A stretch of 32,668 nucleotides of DNA from an uncultured Oribacterium sp. (GCA_934279105.1 CAKQWR010000005.1:1-32668); one strand, 5' to 3'; counted from the first letter of the stretch, positions 25,990-32,668 are shown. A program made the numbers and translations. Notes: generated by a model from the letters alone, not told the origin.

Positions 25990-26012
25990 AGAATGCATAT
26001 TTATGAGGCAGT
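25980..26012 (+). promoter_or_regulatory. Antiterminator of the lysine riboswitch
   Basis: ATTGTTTCAT (25980-25989) can pair at all ten positions, counting three G-U pairs, with ATGAGGCAGT (26003-26012). The left arm overlaps the 3' strand of P1 and the right arm overlaps the terminator's 5' arm. Hence P1 formation with lysine allows termination, and without lysine the antiterminator forms. Confidence 0.75.
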
Positions 26013-26043
26013 GGTTCGTGTAGAATCACTGCCTTTTATGTTT
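26006..26043 (+). terminator. Riboswitch-controlled terminator
   Basis: The arms 26006-26017 and 26023-26034 form a 12-bp stem with one G-U pair and a 5-base loop, followed by a T-run. The 150 bases from here to the carrier gene hold only small palindromes, CTCCCGGGAG (26147-26156) and GGGCG/CGCCC (26167-26181), the latter just before the ribosome site. Confidence 0.85.
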
Positions 26044-26195
26044 ACGATGGCAGCGACGCGGCGACGTACGCTGACCCCACATGCGGATGTGCATAAGGGA
26101 AAAATCGGAATCTGTTCTGCGAAACGGCTATTGTCTACCAGCGATTCTCCCGGGAGGGAGCAGAAGGGGCGAACTACGCCCGGTAAGGAGATTAT

Positions 26196-27815
26196 ATGCA
26201 GTTTAAAGACAGAGAGCATCGAAGCAATCGCTTCGCATCGCTGACCGCCATCGCCGTCGTCATCGTGTTTATCGTGATCGCCGGCTTCATCACCACTGCT
26301 GACAGCGTGCAGCAGACCGCATGGGCACTGGTTCCACCAGTCATCGCCATCGCACTGGCACTGATTACCAAGGAGGTATACAGCTCCCTTTTCTTCGGTA
26401 TTCTGACCGGCGCACTGCTGTTTTCCGGTTATCACTTCGAGGGAACCATCAACCATATCTTCGTCGATGGTATTATCTCGGTATTGTCCGACAGCTATAA
26501 TGTCGGCATCCTCTGCTTCCTCGTCATCCTCGGTGCGATGGTACAGCTTATGAACCGTAGTGGAGGATCCGCTGCGTTCGGTAACTGGGCATCGAAGCAC
26601 ATTAAGACGAGAGCCGGCGCGCAGCTCGCTACGATCGCTCTCGGCTGTCTCATCTTCATCGATGACTACTTCAACTGCCTGACCGTCGGATCCGTTATGC
26701 GTCCGGTGACAGATAAGCATAAGATCAGTCGTGCGAAACTCGCATACCTCATCGACTCTACAGCAGCACCGATCTGCATCATCGCTCCGATTTCTTCCTG
26801 GGCAGCAGCTGTATCCGGCTTCGTCGAGGGCGAGAACGGTATGAGCCTGTTCCTTCAGACCATCCCGTACAACTTCTACGCACTGCTCACCGTCGCGATG
26901 ATGATTCTGATGGTGATCCTGAAGGTGGACTTCGGTCCGATGCATCAGCATGAGGTCAATGCCATCGAACATAACGATCTCTATACCACGCCGGAGCGTC
27001 CGTTCGAGAATGCAGCCGATGAAGCGAAGCGAGAGGGTGGACACCTCATCGACATGCTGGTTCCGATTTTCTCCCTTGTGGTCTGCTGTATCATCGGCAT
27101 GATCTACACAGGTGGTTTCTTCAGTGGCGCCAGCTTCATCGATTCCTTCGCCGGTTCGGATGCCTCGGTTGGCCTCGTATTTGGTTCCTTCTGCGCACTG
27201 GTGATCACCCTTGCATTCTATCTGATTCGTAACGTGCTCAGCTTCAACGAGTGCATGGACTGCCTGCCGGAGGGCTTCAAGCAGATGGTACCTGCCATCC
27301 TGATTCTTACCCTCGCATGGTCCCTGAAGGCCATGACCGATAGTCTCGGTGCGAAGGAATTCGTCGCTGGTGTCGTACAGGGTTCTGCGAAGAACTTCCT
27401 GCAGTTCCTGCCGGTCATCATCTTCCTGATCGCCATCGGTCTCAGCTTTGCGACCGGTACCTCATGGGGTACCTTCGGTATCCTGATTCCGATTGTCGTT
27501 GCCTGCTTCCAGGGCATCGACCATAACATGATGATTCTTTCCATGTCCGCATGTATGGCAGGTGCAGTCTGCGGTGACCATTGCTCACCGATTTCGGATA
27601 CCACGATCATGTCGAGTGCCGGTGCGCAGTGTTTGCACATCAATCATGTATCGACACAGATTCCGTATGCGCTGACCGCTGCACTTTCTTCGGCCGTTGC
27701 ATATATCGTTGCTGGTTTCACGAAGCATGCGACATCCGGTCTGATCTGCGGCTTTGCTGTACTTCTGCTTGCGATGCTTGCATTCCGTCACGCAACCGGT
27801 AAGGAAGCAGAATAA
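26196..27815 (+). CDS. NhaC-family Na+/H+ antiporter, predicted lysine transporter (LysW-like)
   Basis: Inner-membrane carrier of 539 residues with about eleven to thirteen transmembrane segments. NhaC-type segments include FIDDYFNCLTVGSVMRPVTD, DSTAAPICIIAPISSW, the FATGTSWGTFGILIPIV motif and GDHCSPISDTTIMSS. NhaC homologues behind lysine riboswitches are a known group predicted to import lysine rather than handle Na+/H+ alone, and the aptamer upstream places this gene there. Direction and substrate are inferred from that context. GGTAAGGAG precedes the ATG, and a terminator follows directly, so the gene is monocistronic. Confidence 0.92.
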   Translation: MQFKDREHRSNRFASLTAIAVVIVFIVIAGFITTADSVQQTAWALVPPVIAIALALITKEVYSSLFFGILTGALLFSGYHFEGTINHIFVDGIISVLSDSYNVGILCFLVILGAMVQLMNRSGGSAAFGNWASKHIKTRAGAQLATIALGCLIFIDDYFNCLTVGSVMRPVTDKHKISRAKLAYLIDSTAAPICIIAPISSWAAAVSGFVEGENGMSLFLQTIPYNFYALLTVAMMILMVILKVDFGPMHQHEVNAIEHNDLYTTPERPFENAADEAKREGGHLIDMLVPIFSLVVCCIIGMIYTGGFFSGASFIDSFAGSDASVGLVFGSFCALVITLAFYLIRNVLSFNECMDCLPEGFKQMVPAILILTLAWSLKAMTDSLGAKEFVAGVVQGSAKNFLQFLPVIIFLIAIGLSFATGTSWGTFGILIPIVVACFQGIDHNMMILSMSACMAGAVCGDHCSPISDTTIMSSAGAQCLHINHVSTQIPYALTAALSSAVAYIVAGFTKHATSGLICGFAVLLLAMLAFRHATGKEAE

Positions 27816-27841
27816 TGATATAGCTGTATAAGATTTCGTCG

Positions 27842-27874
27842 AGCTGCTCTCTGTTCACAGAGGGCAGCTTTTTC
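27842..27874 (+). terminator. Terminator after the NhaC-family carrier
   Basis: The arms 27842-27853 and 27858-27869 form a 12-bp stem with one G-U pair and a 4-base loop, followed by five T. Confidence 0.88.
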
Positions 27875-27892
27875 TATATGCAATAATGAAAT

Positions 27893-27917
27893 GAATGTCC
27901 GCGCTGTGCGGACATTC
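27893..27917. repeat. 10-bp inverted repeat in the intergenic region
   Basis: GAATGTCCGC (27893-27902) and GCGGACATTC (27908-27917) are perfectly complementary around a 5-base loop. The palindrome GTGCGCAC (27918-27925) follows directly. No T-run is present. The role is unknown; an operator or a transcript-end structure are both possible. Confidence 0.6.
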
Positions 27918-27981
27918 GTGCGCACGACACGAAAATAATTAAACAACATCATAAAAGAAATTTATCGTTCATATAAAGCCC

Positions 27982-28009
27982 TTCACAACTGGAAAAAACG
28001 AGTTAAAAT
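27982..28009 (+). promoter_or_regulatory. Promoter of the small membrane protein gene
   Basis: TTCACA (27982-27987) and TAAAAT (28004-28009) are 16 bases apart, and each matches consensus at five of six positions. The leader is about 105 bases long. Confidence 0.6.
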
Positions 28010-28023
28010 ATAAATAGAAGGAA

Positions 28024-28101
28024 TGGGAAGTATTCCCACAGGATGTTTCGCAGGCTATATAGATACAGCAAATGTTTGCTGTGCATGGTCATAAGTGCCA
28101 T
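28024..28101 (+). repeat. Series of inverted repeats in the leader of the small membrane protein gene
   Basis: Three inverted repeats follow each other: TGGGAA/TTCCCA (28024-28038, 3-base centre), ACAGCAAA/TTTGCTGT (28065-28082, 2-base centre, perfect) and CATGG/CCATG (28084-28101). They occupy most of the 5' untranslated region and could be protein-binding sites or RNA hairpins. I do not recognise a known riboswitch class. Confidence 0.6.
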
Positions 28102-28121
28102 GATAGAGAGGAGATGTCTTT

Positions 28122-28343
28122 ATGAACGATACGTCAAGAATCAACGGATTTATGGATTTCGTTTCTGAACTTCTGGTTAATTTCGAGGCAGGAGCCATCG
28201 TGATTGCATGTGTTACACTGCTTCTCAGTGGACTTCTGGTGAGTGCGGGTATTCCGACCGCGGCAGCGTGCTTACAGTATTTCTTTGTTGCGATGGCAGG
28301 CATCGTTGTTTGTGGCATCGTCGTACATCACATAGATGCATGA
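28122..28343 (+). CDS. Small two-helix membrane protein of unknown function
   Basis: 73-residue protein with a polar N-terminus (MNDTSRINGFMDFVSELL) and two hydrophobic helices, about residues 24-43 and 46-68. They are joined by a tight GIPT turn, and the tail is HHIDA. AGAGAGGAG lies eight bases before the ATG. A promoter lies upstream and a strong terminator downstream, so it is a stand-alone transcript. No enzyme motif is seen. I do not recognise the family. Small hydrophobic proteins of this kind may regulate transporters, act as toxins or be stress proteins; nothing here decides. The dedicated promoter, ribosome site and terminator argue that it is real. Confidence 0.7.
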   Translation: MNDTSRINGFMDFVSELLVNFEAGAIVIACVTLLLSGLLVSAGIPTAAACLQYFFVAMAGIVVCGIVVHHIDA

Positions 28344-28400
28344 GGCCACATCTACATAAATATTTGATATTTCCTTAAATTGATAACCCCTATAGATGAT

Positions 28401-28451
28401 TGCTCCGTGTATCTGTTGCAGCAGACAGATACGCGGAGCAGTTTTCTTTTT
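28401..28451 (+). terminator. Strong terminator after the small membrane protein gene
   Basis: The arms 28401-28415 and 28426-28440 form a 15-bp stem with one G-U pair, followed by GTTTTCTTTTT. Confidence 0.9.
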
Positions 28452-28503
28452 GCGAACAGGGCGTTTGAAAAATATGACATTGCTTGCGTTTCGGCAGGAA
28501 ACT

Positions 28504-28560
28504 CCGGAGGGGAGGAAACAGAACCATGGTCGTTCTGCTTCCTCTCCTCCGGCAGTTTTA
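28504..28560 (+). terminator. Second long hairpin (terminator-like) before the pst operon
   Basis: The arms 28504-28524 and 28532-28552 form a 21-bp stem with one G-U pair and one A-C mismatch around a 7-base loop. AACT/AGTT extend it across a bulged C. TTTT follows. The 50 bases between this and the previous terminator hold no gene. The T-run overlaps the first TTTACA repeat of the pst promoter. Confidence 0.75.
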
Positions 28561-28611
28561 CACAAAATTTACAGAAGGGTGAGGGACGACTTTACAAACA
28601 TCCTCTAGTAT
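28557..28611 (+). promoter_or_regulatory. PhoP-box-like direct repeats and probable pst promoter
   Basis: TTTACA occurs at 28557-28562 and 28568-28573 (11-base period), and again at 28591-28596 (23 bases further, about two periods). Bacillus PhoP binds TT(A/C/T)ACA-type repeats spaced about five bases apart, so this suits phosphate-starvation activation. A possible -10 is TAGTAT (28606-28611), with no good -35, as expected for an activated promoter. The 130 bases from there to the start codon hold no other recognised element. Confidence 0.6.
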
Positions 28612-28742
28612 GTAGGCGTAGTCAAGAAAAACAAATATTAAGTAAAAAGAAAACAAAAGGAATCGACGGGGATGAAAAAACATACAGAAGCCGATGAAAG
28701 GCTGCCCAGACGATTCGCAACTTTCAGGAGGATGAAAAAATT

Positions 28743-29711
28743 ATGAAGAAGTCAATCAAGCTTGCAATTGCCGGTGTAATGGCAATGTCCATGATTACAG
28801 CATGTGGTGCGGGTGCTACCGAGACCGCCACAACAGCCGCTGCCACAACCGCTGCAGCAGCCGATAAGACCGCAGCCGATACGGAAGTAGCAACCACCGA
28901 GGCGCAGGCAGAAGCAGCCGGTGGTTCCATGGAGGGTGCCATCGATGTAATTTCCCGTGAGGATGGTTCCGGCACCAGAGGCGCATTTATCGAGCTGTTC
29001 GGTGTAGAGCAGAAGGATGCTTCCGGTGAGAAGGTTGATTATACTACCGATGATGCAGAAATCACCAACTCTACCGAGGTTATGATTACTTCCGTTGCAG
29101 GTGACAAGCAGGCCATCGGTTATATCTCCCTTGGTTCTCTGAACGATTCCGTAAAGGCTGTAAAGATCGATGGTGCAGCAGCAACCGTAGATGATATCAA
29201 GGACGGCAGCTATAAGATCGCTCGTCCGTTCAACATCGTCACCACTGGTGAGGTTTCCGATGTAGCACAGGATTTCATCAATTTCATCTTCTCTGAGGAA
29301 GGTCAGAAGGTGGTTGAGGATAACGGTTATATCTCCCAGGGCAATCAGGGTGCGTACACGGCTTCCGGCAAGAGCGGTAAGGTAACCGTTGCAGGCTCAA
29401 GCTCCGTCACACCGGTTATGGAGAAGCTTGCAGAGGCATATAAAGCACTGAACAGCGATGTAACGGTTGAGGTTCAGCAGTCGGATTCTACGACCGGTGT
29501 AACTTCTTCCATCGAGGGTGTATGTGATATCGGTATGGCTTCTCGTGATCTGAAGGAAGAGGAGACAGCAAAGGGCGCACAGGGTCAGGTAATCGCAATG
29601 GATGGTATCGCGGTTGTTGTTAACAACGAGAACCCGATCGATGACCTTACAGCAGAGCAGGTAAAGGATATCTATGTAGGCGACACTACAGACTGGTCTG
29701 AGATAGCGTAA
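28743..29711 (+). CDS. pstS: Phosphate-binding lipoprotein PstS, circularly permuted
   Basis: Extracytoplasmic phosphate receptor of the Pst importer, 322 residues. Lipobox ITAC gives C21, then an Ala/Thr linker to about residue 60. Motif order is reversed from usual PstS. ISREDGSGTRGAF (70-82), normally mid-protein, comes first, then AIGYISLGSL and FINFIFSEEGQKVV. The usual N-terminal part comes last: VAGSSSVTPVMEKLAEAY (216-233), QQSDSTTGVTSSIEGVCDIGMASRDL and NPIDDLTAEQVKDIYVGDTTDW. The protein stops at DWSEIA, the usual junction with the REDGSGTR part. All phosphate-site loops are present once, so it should fold as a complete receptor. AGGAGG is 11 bases before the ATG. Confidence 0.93.
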   Translation: MKKSIKLAIAGVMAMSMITACGAGATETATTAAATTAAAADKTAADTEVATTEAQAEAAGGSMEGAIDVISREDGSGTRGAFIELFGVEQKDASGEKVDYTTDDAEITNSTEVMITSVAGDKQAIGYISLGSLNDSVKAVKIDGAAATVDDIKDGSYKIARPFNIVTTGEVSDVAQDFINFIFSEEGQKVVEDNGYISQGNQGAYTASGKSGKVTVAGSSSVTPVMEKLAEAYKALNSDVTVEVQQSDSTTGVTSSIEGVCDIGMASRDLKEEETAKGAQGQVIAMDGIAVVVNNENPIDDLTAEQVKDIYVGDTTDWSEIA

Positions 29712-29730
29712 TTCCTTCCTATGGAAGAAT
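29711..29730. repeat. Short hairpin between pstS and pstC
   Basis: ATTCCTTCC and GGAAGAAT pair with one bulged C around a TAT loop. It is weaker than the hairpins in the ABC and TRAP operons but sits at the matching place. Confidence 0.45.
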
Positions 29731-29764
29731 GAACGTAGAGACTTCACTTAGATAAGGAAATCGT

Positions 29765-30847
29765 ATGGAAAACGAAATTACATTACATCATGTAGTCCAC
29801 GAAGTTCATGAAACAAATACAGAGAGCCCGGCGACGGGCTCCTCTGTATGTATGAACATCGCCGATGATCAGGTACTTGGAAATACACCGGTATCACAGG
29901 GGTTTGCAGGAAGATCGAACGTACAGAAGACAGCAAAAACGGCACGTGCCACTGGTGATCATCCGCTTCGTGGAAGCGGTGCTGCCGCTGTTCGTGAGAG
30001 CATCGCAAAATATGTGTTCATGCTGCTGGCAAGTATGAGTATCTTCCTCGTTATTCTGATTTGTTACTTTCTCTTCTCAAATGGTATTCCGGCGATTCTG
30101 AAGATTGGTGTGAAGCAGTTCCTGACGGGTACCGTCTGGAAGCCGAAGAACAACATCTTCGGAATCCTGCCGATGATCGTGGGCTCGGTATATGTAACCA
30201 TCGGTTCCATCCTCGTCGGTGTGCCGATCGGTATTCTGACAGCGGTCTATCTCTCGAAGTTCTGCTCGAAAAGAATTTATAGAATTGTGAATCCGGCAGT
30301 GGAACTCCTTGCCGGTATCCCATCGGTTGTGTACGGCTTCTTCGGTCTCGTTGTGATCGTTCCGATCATCGCTGCGCTGACCAAACCGTTCGGTGGAAAA
30401 GGAAAGTCGATTCTGACGGCCTCCATCCTGCTCGGCATCATGATTCTGCCGACCATCATCAGCTGTGCGAAAGCCGCCATCGATGCGGTGCCGGAGAGCT
30501 ACTATGAGGGAAGCCTCGCGCTGGGTGCGACGCACGAACGCTCCATCTTCCATGTAATGGTTCCGGCTGCACGCTCCGGCATCTTCGCCGGTATCGTCCT
30601 CGGTGTCGGACGAGCCATCGGTGAGACCATGGCCGTCATCATGATCGCCGGTAATCAGCCACGTATGCCGAAGGGAATCTTTCAGGGGACACGTACCATG
30701 ACCGCAAACATCGTTCTCGAGATGGGATATGCGGTCGGACTTCACCGGGAGGCACTGATTGCCACGGGCGTTGTACTGTTTCTCTTCCTGCTGTGCATTA
30801 ACCTGATCTTCAGTTATATCAAGCACAAGTCGGAATCCAAGTACTAA
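29765..30847 (+). CDS. pstC: Phosphate ABC transporter permease PstC
   Basis: Inner-membrane permease of 360 residues. The conserved part starts near residue 76 (VRESIAKYVFMLLASMSIFLVILICYF) and includes FLTGTVWKPKNNIFGILPMIVGSVYVT, the LAGIPSVVYGFFGL segment and the EAA-type loop EGSLALGATHERSIFHVMVPAA. About 75 residues precede this, hydrophilic and unlike the family. AAGGAAATCGT supports the ATG at 29765. An in-frame ATG at 29852 lacks a ribosome site and follows a strong hairpin. The extension is therefore either translated or a misassigned leader. PstC pairs with PstA. Confidence 0.93.
   Translation: MENEITLHHVVHEVHETNTESPATGSSVCMNIADDQVLGNTPVSQGFAGRSNVQKTAKTARATGDHPLRGSGAAAVRESIAKYVFMLLASMSIFLVILICYFLFSNGIPAILKIGVKQFLTGTVWKPKNNIFGILPMIVGSVYVTIGSILVGVPIGILTAVYLSKFCSKRIYRIVNPAVELLAGIPSVVYGFFGLVVIVPIIAALTKPFGGKGKSILTASILLGIMILPTIISCAKAAIDAVPESYYEGSLALGATHERSIFHVMVPAARSGIFAGIVLGVGRAIGETMAVIMIAGNQPRMPKGIFQGTRTMTANIVLEMGYAVGLHREALIATGVVLFLFLLCINLIFSYIKHKSESKY
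29817..29849. repeat. Strong hairpin inside the 5' part of pstC
   Basis: The arms 29817-29830 and 29835-29849 pair over 14 bases with one bulge around a GCGA tetraloop. It lies in the extra 5' coding region of pstC. Two more perfect palindromes follow within 130 bases: GGCACGTGCC (29941-29950) and CCGCTTC/GAAGCGG (29963-29979). Confidence 0.7.
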
Positions 30848-30858
30848 GAGGGTAGGAC

Positions 30859-31683
30859 ATGAACCAGAAAGTTGAAAGTATTTTATTACGAGCAGTAACA
30901 CTGCTGGCGGCTACATTGACCGTCGGTACCCTGCTGTTTCTCATCATCTATATTCTGATCCGCGGCATCCCGTATTTGCAGCCGAGCCTTTTCGCCTGGG
31001 AGTACAATACGGAAAATGTTTCGTTGATGCCAGCGATGATCAACACCATCGTGATGACGGTGCTGTCTCTCCTGATTGCAATTCCGATGGGGGTCGGCTC
31101 TGCCATCTATCTCGTCGAGTATGCGAAGCGCGGTTCGAAATTTGTTGAGCTGATTCGTCTTACGACCGAGACCCTGTCTGGTATCCCATCGATTATCTAC
31201 GGGCTGTTCGGCTATCTTCTTTTCGTCATTCAGCTGCACTTCGGTTACTCCATCCTGGGGGGCGCACTCACGATCTCCATCATGATCCTGCCGCTCATCA
31301 TGCGCCAGACCGAGGAATCGCTGAAAGCGGTGCCGGATCTGTTCAGAGAAGGCTCTCTGGGCCTCGGTGCCGGTAAGCTTCGCACGATTTTTTCCATCGT
31401 ACTGCCATCCGCAGTGCCGGGTATCCTCGCGGGTATCATCCTGGCCATCGGACGTATCGTCGGTGAGACCGCAGCACTGATTTATACCGCAGGTACCGTC
31501 GCCGGCATTCCGAACTCCATCATGGGCTCCGGACGAACGCTCGCGATTCACATGTACGTTCTGACGAACGAGGGACTCTATACGAACCAGTCCTATGCAA
31601 CCGCGGTGGTATTGCTTCTTGTGGTTACGATGATCAATGCACTCTCATCGATGCTGGCGAAGAAACTTGCATCGAAGGCGTAA
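30859..31683 (+). CDS. pstA: Phosphate ABC transporter permease PstA
   Basis: Second Pst permease, 274 residues, about six transmembrane segments. Family features include MINTIVMTVLSLLIAIPMGVGSAIYLVEYA, LSGIPSIIYGLFGYLLFV, and the ATPase-docking loop REGSLGLGAGKLRTIFSIVLPSA. IGRIVGETAALIYTAG is the typical late segment. It starts 11 bases after pstC, with GAGGGTAGG upstream. Confidence 0.95.
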   Translation: MNQKVESILLRAVTLLAATLTVGTLLFLIIYILIRGIPYLQPSLFAWEYNTENVSLMPAMINTIVMTVLSLLIAIPMGVGSAIYLVEYAKRGSKFVELIRLTTETLSGIPSIIYGLFGYLLFVIQLHFGYSILGGALTISIMILPLIMRQTEESLKAVPDLFREGSLGLGAGKLRTIFSIVLPSAVPGILAGIILAIGRIVGETAALIYTAGTVAGIPNSIMGSGRTLAIHMYVLTNEGLYTNQSYATAVVLLLVVTMINALSSMLAKKLASKA

Positions 31684-31704
31684 GGAGAAGGAATAACAAA
31701 GATT

Positions 31705-32457
31705 ATGGATAAGTTTGAAATCAAAGATGTGAATTTACACTATGGCGCATTTCATGCGCTTCATGACATCAACCTTGATATTGCGCCGAATGAGATCACG
31801 GCCTTCATCGGACCGTCCGGCTGTGGTAAGTCCACACTGCTCAAGTCGCTGAACCGAATGAACGACCTGGTGGAGGGATGCCGCGTGGATGGTCAGATCC
31901 TCCTCGATGGTCAGGACATCTACCGGAAGGATGTCGATGTCAATACACTTCGTAAGCGGGTCGGCATGGTCTTCCAGAAGCCGAATCCGTTTCCTATGTC
32001 GATTTATGACAATGTTGCCTACGGTCCACGTACGCACGGTATTCGCAACAAGAAGGAGCTCGATGAGATCGTCGAGACCTCGCTTCGTGAGACGGCGATC
32101 TGGGATGAGCTGAAGGATCGTCTCGGAAAATCCGCACTCGGTCTGTCCGGTGGACAGCAGCAGCGTCTCTGCATCGCCCGCGCACTGGCCGTCAAGCCGG
32201 ATGTACTGCTTATGGATGAGCCGACCTCCGCACTGGATCCGATTTCAACCTCGAAAATTGAGGATCTGACACTGCAGCTCAAGAAGGATTTCACAATCGT
32301 GATCGTGACCCATAATATGCAGCAGGCAACCCGTATTTCAGATAAGACCGCATTCTTCCTTTTAGGAGAGCTGGTCGAGGCAGACAAGACAGAGAAGCTG
32401 TTCTCGATGCCGAAGGATAAGCGCACAGAAGATTATATCACCGGTCGTTTCGGCTGA
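31705..32457 (+). CDS. pstB: Phosphate ABC transporter ATPase PstB
   Basis: Cytosolic ATPase of the Pst importer, 250 residues. Walker A is GPSGCGKST (36-44), the Q-loop is in [13 protein letters not shown], the signature LSGGQQQR is at 147-154, Walker B is LLMDEP (168-173), and the switch histidine is H203. The [16 protein letters not shown] segment is characteristic of PstB. It follows pstA by 21 bases with AAGGAGAAGG upstream. phoU, often next, is not recognisable in the remaining 210 bases. Confidence 0.97.
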   Translation: MDKFEIKDVNLHYGAFHALHDINLDIAPNEITAFIGPSGCGKSTLLKSLNRMNDLVEGCRVDGQILLDGQDIYRKDVDVNTLRKRVGMVFQKPNPFPMSIYDNVAYGPRTHGIRNKKELDEIVETSLRETAIWDELKDRLGKSALGLSGGQQQRLCIARALAVKPDVLLMDEPTSALDPISTSKIEDLTLQLKKDFTIVIVTHNMQQATRISDKTAFFLLGELVEADKTEKLFSMPKDKRTEDYITGRFG

Positions 32458-32492
32458 GTCTGGAGGATGCTTCGATGAAGAGAGAAGCAGCT

Positions 32493-32531
32493 GCGGACAG
32501 AAGTCCGTGGAACAGTCGGATATCCGACTGT
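32493..32531. repeat. Two palindromes after pstB
   Basis: CGGAC/GTCCG (32494-32507) with an AGAA loop is followed by a perfect 20-base palindrome with GATATC at its centre (32512-32531). No T-run follows, so this looks like an intercistronic mRNA structure rather than a terminator. Confidence 0.7.
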
Positions 32532-32573
32532 GGCGAGCACGTGCAGAGAGCGAGGCATGGAGGCGAGAATAGA

Positions 32574-32668
32574 ATGAAAAGCTATGATTTGTTTGATCTG
32601 TTCGCTGCATGGTTTACATGGATGGCGAAGCCACGTCGCATCCTGACAGGAAAGCTGCAGGATGTCGG
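32574..32668 (+). CDS. Start of an unidentified gene, cut by the window edge
   Basis: An open frame begins at the ATG at 32574, ten bases after GGAGG, and runs off the window after 31 codons (MKSYDLFDLFAAWFTWMAKP and on). It does not resemble the start of PhoU, the usual next gene. The same frame is open back to an ATG at 32475, which also follows a GGAGG, but that stretch contains the two palindromes and has an unusual composition. The function cannot be judged from this fragment. Confidence 0.4.
   Translation, partial: MKSYDLFDLFAAWFTWMAKPRRILTGKLQDV

Noticed and set aside
25969-26244. 91-residue open frame overlapping the riboswitch and the carrier start
   Set aside because: It overlaps the aptamer 3' end and the terminator, and it continues into another frame of the NhaC gene.
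26001-27044. Long minus-strand open frame (347 residues) opposite the NhaC gene
   Set aside because: It is composed of His/Asp/Arg-rich sequence typical of a mirror frame of a membrane protein, and it runs through the riboswitch terminator.
28380-28697. Plus-strand open frames across 28380-28697
   Set aside because: They run straight through two strong hairpin terminators and the pst promoter repeats.
1-32668. tRNA, rRNA, CRISPR array, insertion sequence or phage genes
   Set aside because: I looked for cloverleaf-like segments, regularly spaced repeats, transposase motifs and integrase motifs and found none.

Overview
The window looks like chromosome from an anaerobic Firmicute of the Clostridia, most likely Lachnospiraceae. 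The reasons are a class III fructose-bisphosphatase, a PPi-type phosphofructokinase, lipoproteins with long Ala/Thr/Glu-rich linkers after the lipobox, HemZ, an L-box riboswitch in front of an NhaC carrier, strong AGGAGG ribosome sites and the apt/greA/rel/MBL/hemZ neighbourhood. Base composition is close to balanced in genes and AT-rich between them. I saw no tRNA, rRNA, IS element, phage gene or CRISPR array. The species cannot be named from this sequence alone.

Layout. (1) 1-3700: class III fbp with its own promoter, a terminator, a MATE efflux pump, then a gene-free stretch with a Fur-like inverted repeat and an orphan terminator. (2) 3811-14889: a large carbohydrate cluster. A FadR-type regulator overlaps an ABC sugar importer (binding lipoprotein plus two permeases, no ATPase). 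A split transketolase and a small cupin follow, then a complete TRAP transporter (P, Q, M), a second FadR-type regulator and a TalC/Fsa-type transaldolase. (3) 14935-16650, minus strand: a PPi-type phosphofructokinase and a remnant of a pectinesterase gene. (4) 16800-25704: a CorC/HlyC-like CBS membrane protein, a NUDIX hydrolase, apt, a GreA-family factor, a convergent CBS-pair protein, the bifunctional (p)ppGpp enzyme Rel, an MBL-fold hydrolase and HemZ. (5) 25701-27874: a lysine riboswitch with visible terminator and antiterminator controlling an NhaC-family carrier. (6) 27982-28451: a 73-residue membrane protein behind a leader with several inverted repeats. (7) 28504-32668: a phosphate-import operon pstSCAB with a PhoP-box-like promoter, then the start of an unidentified gene.

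How the parts fit. The region-2 cluster imports two classes of substrate, by ABC and by TRAP, and supplies enzymes that move ketol and aldol units between sugar phosphates. fbp and the PPi-type phosphofructokinase flank it and run the fructose-6-phosphate/fructose-1,6-bisphosphate step in both directions. The actual substrates are not shown by the sequence, and no kinase or isomerase is present here. A pectinesterase remnant next door hints at a plant-polysaccharide lifestyle.

The most unusual items are: PstS whose two halves are in reversed (circularly permuted) order; recurrent strong hairpins at the junction between substrate-binding protein and permease genes; an 11-base motif shared by two cluster promoter regions; the two-regulator, two-transporter, split-transketolase cluster itself; and the small membrane protein with a palindromic leader.
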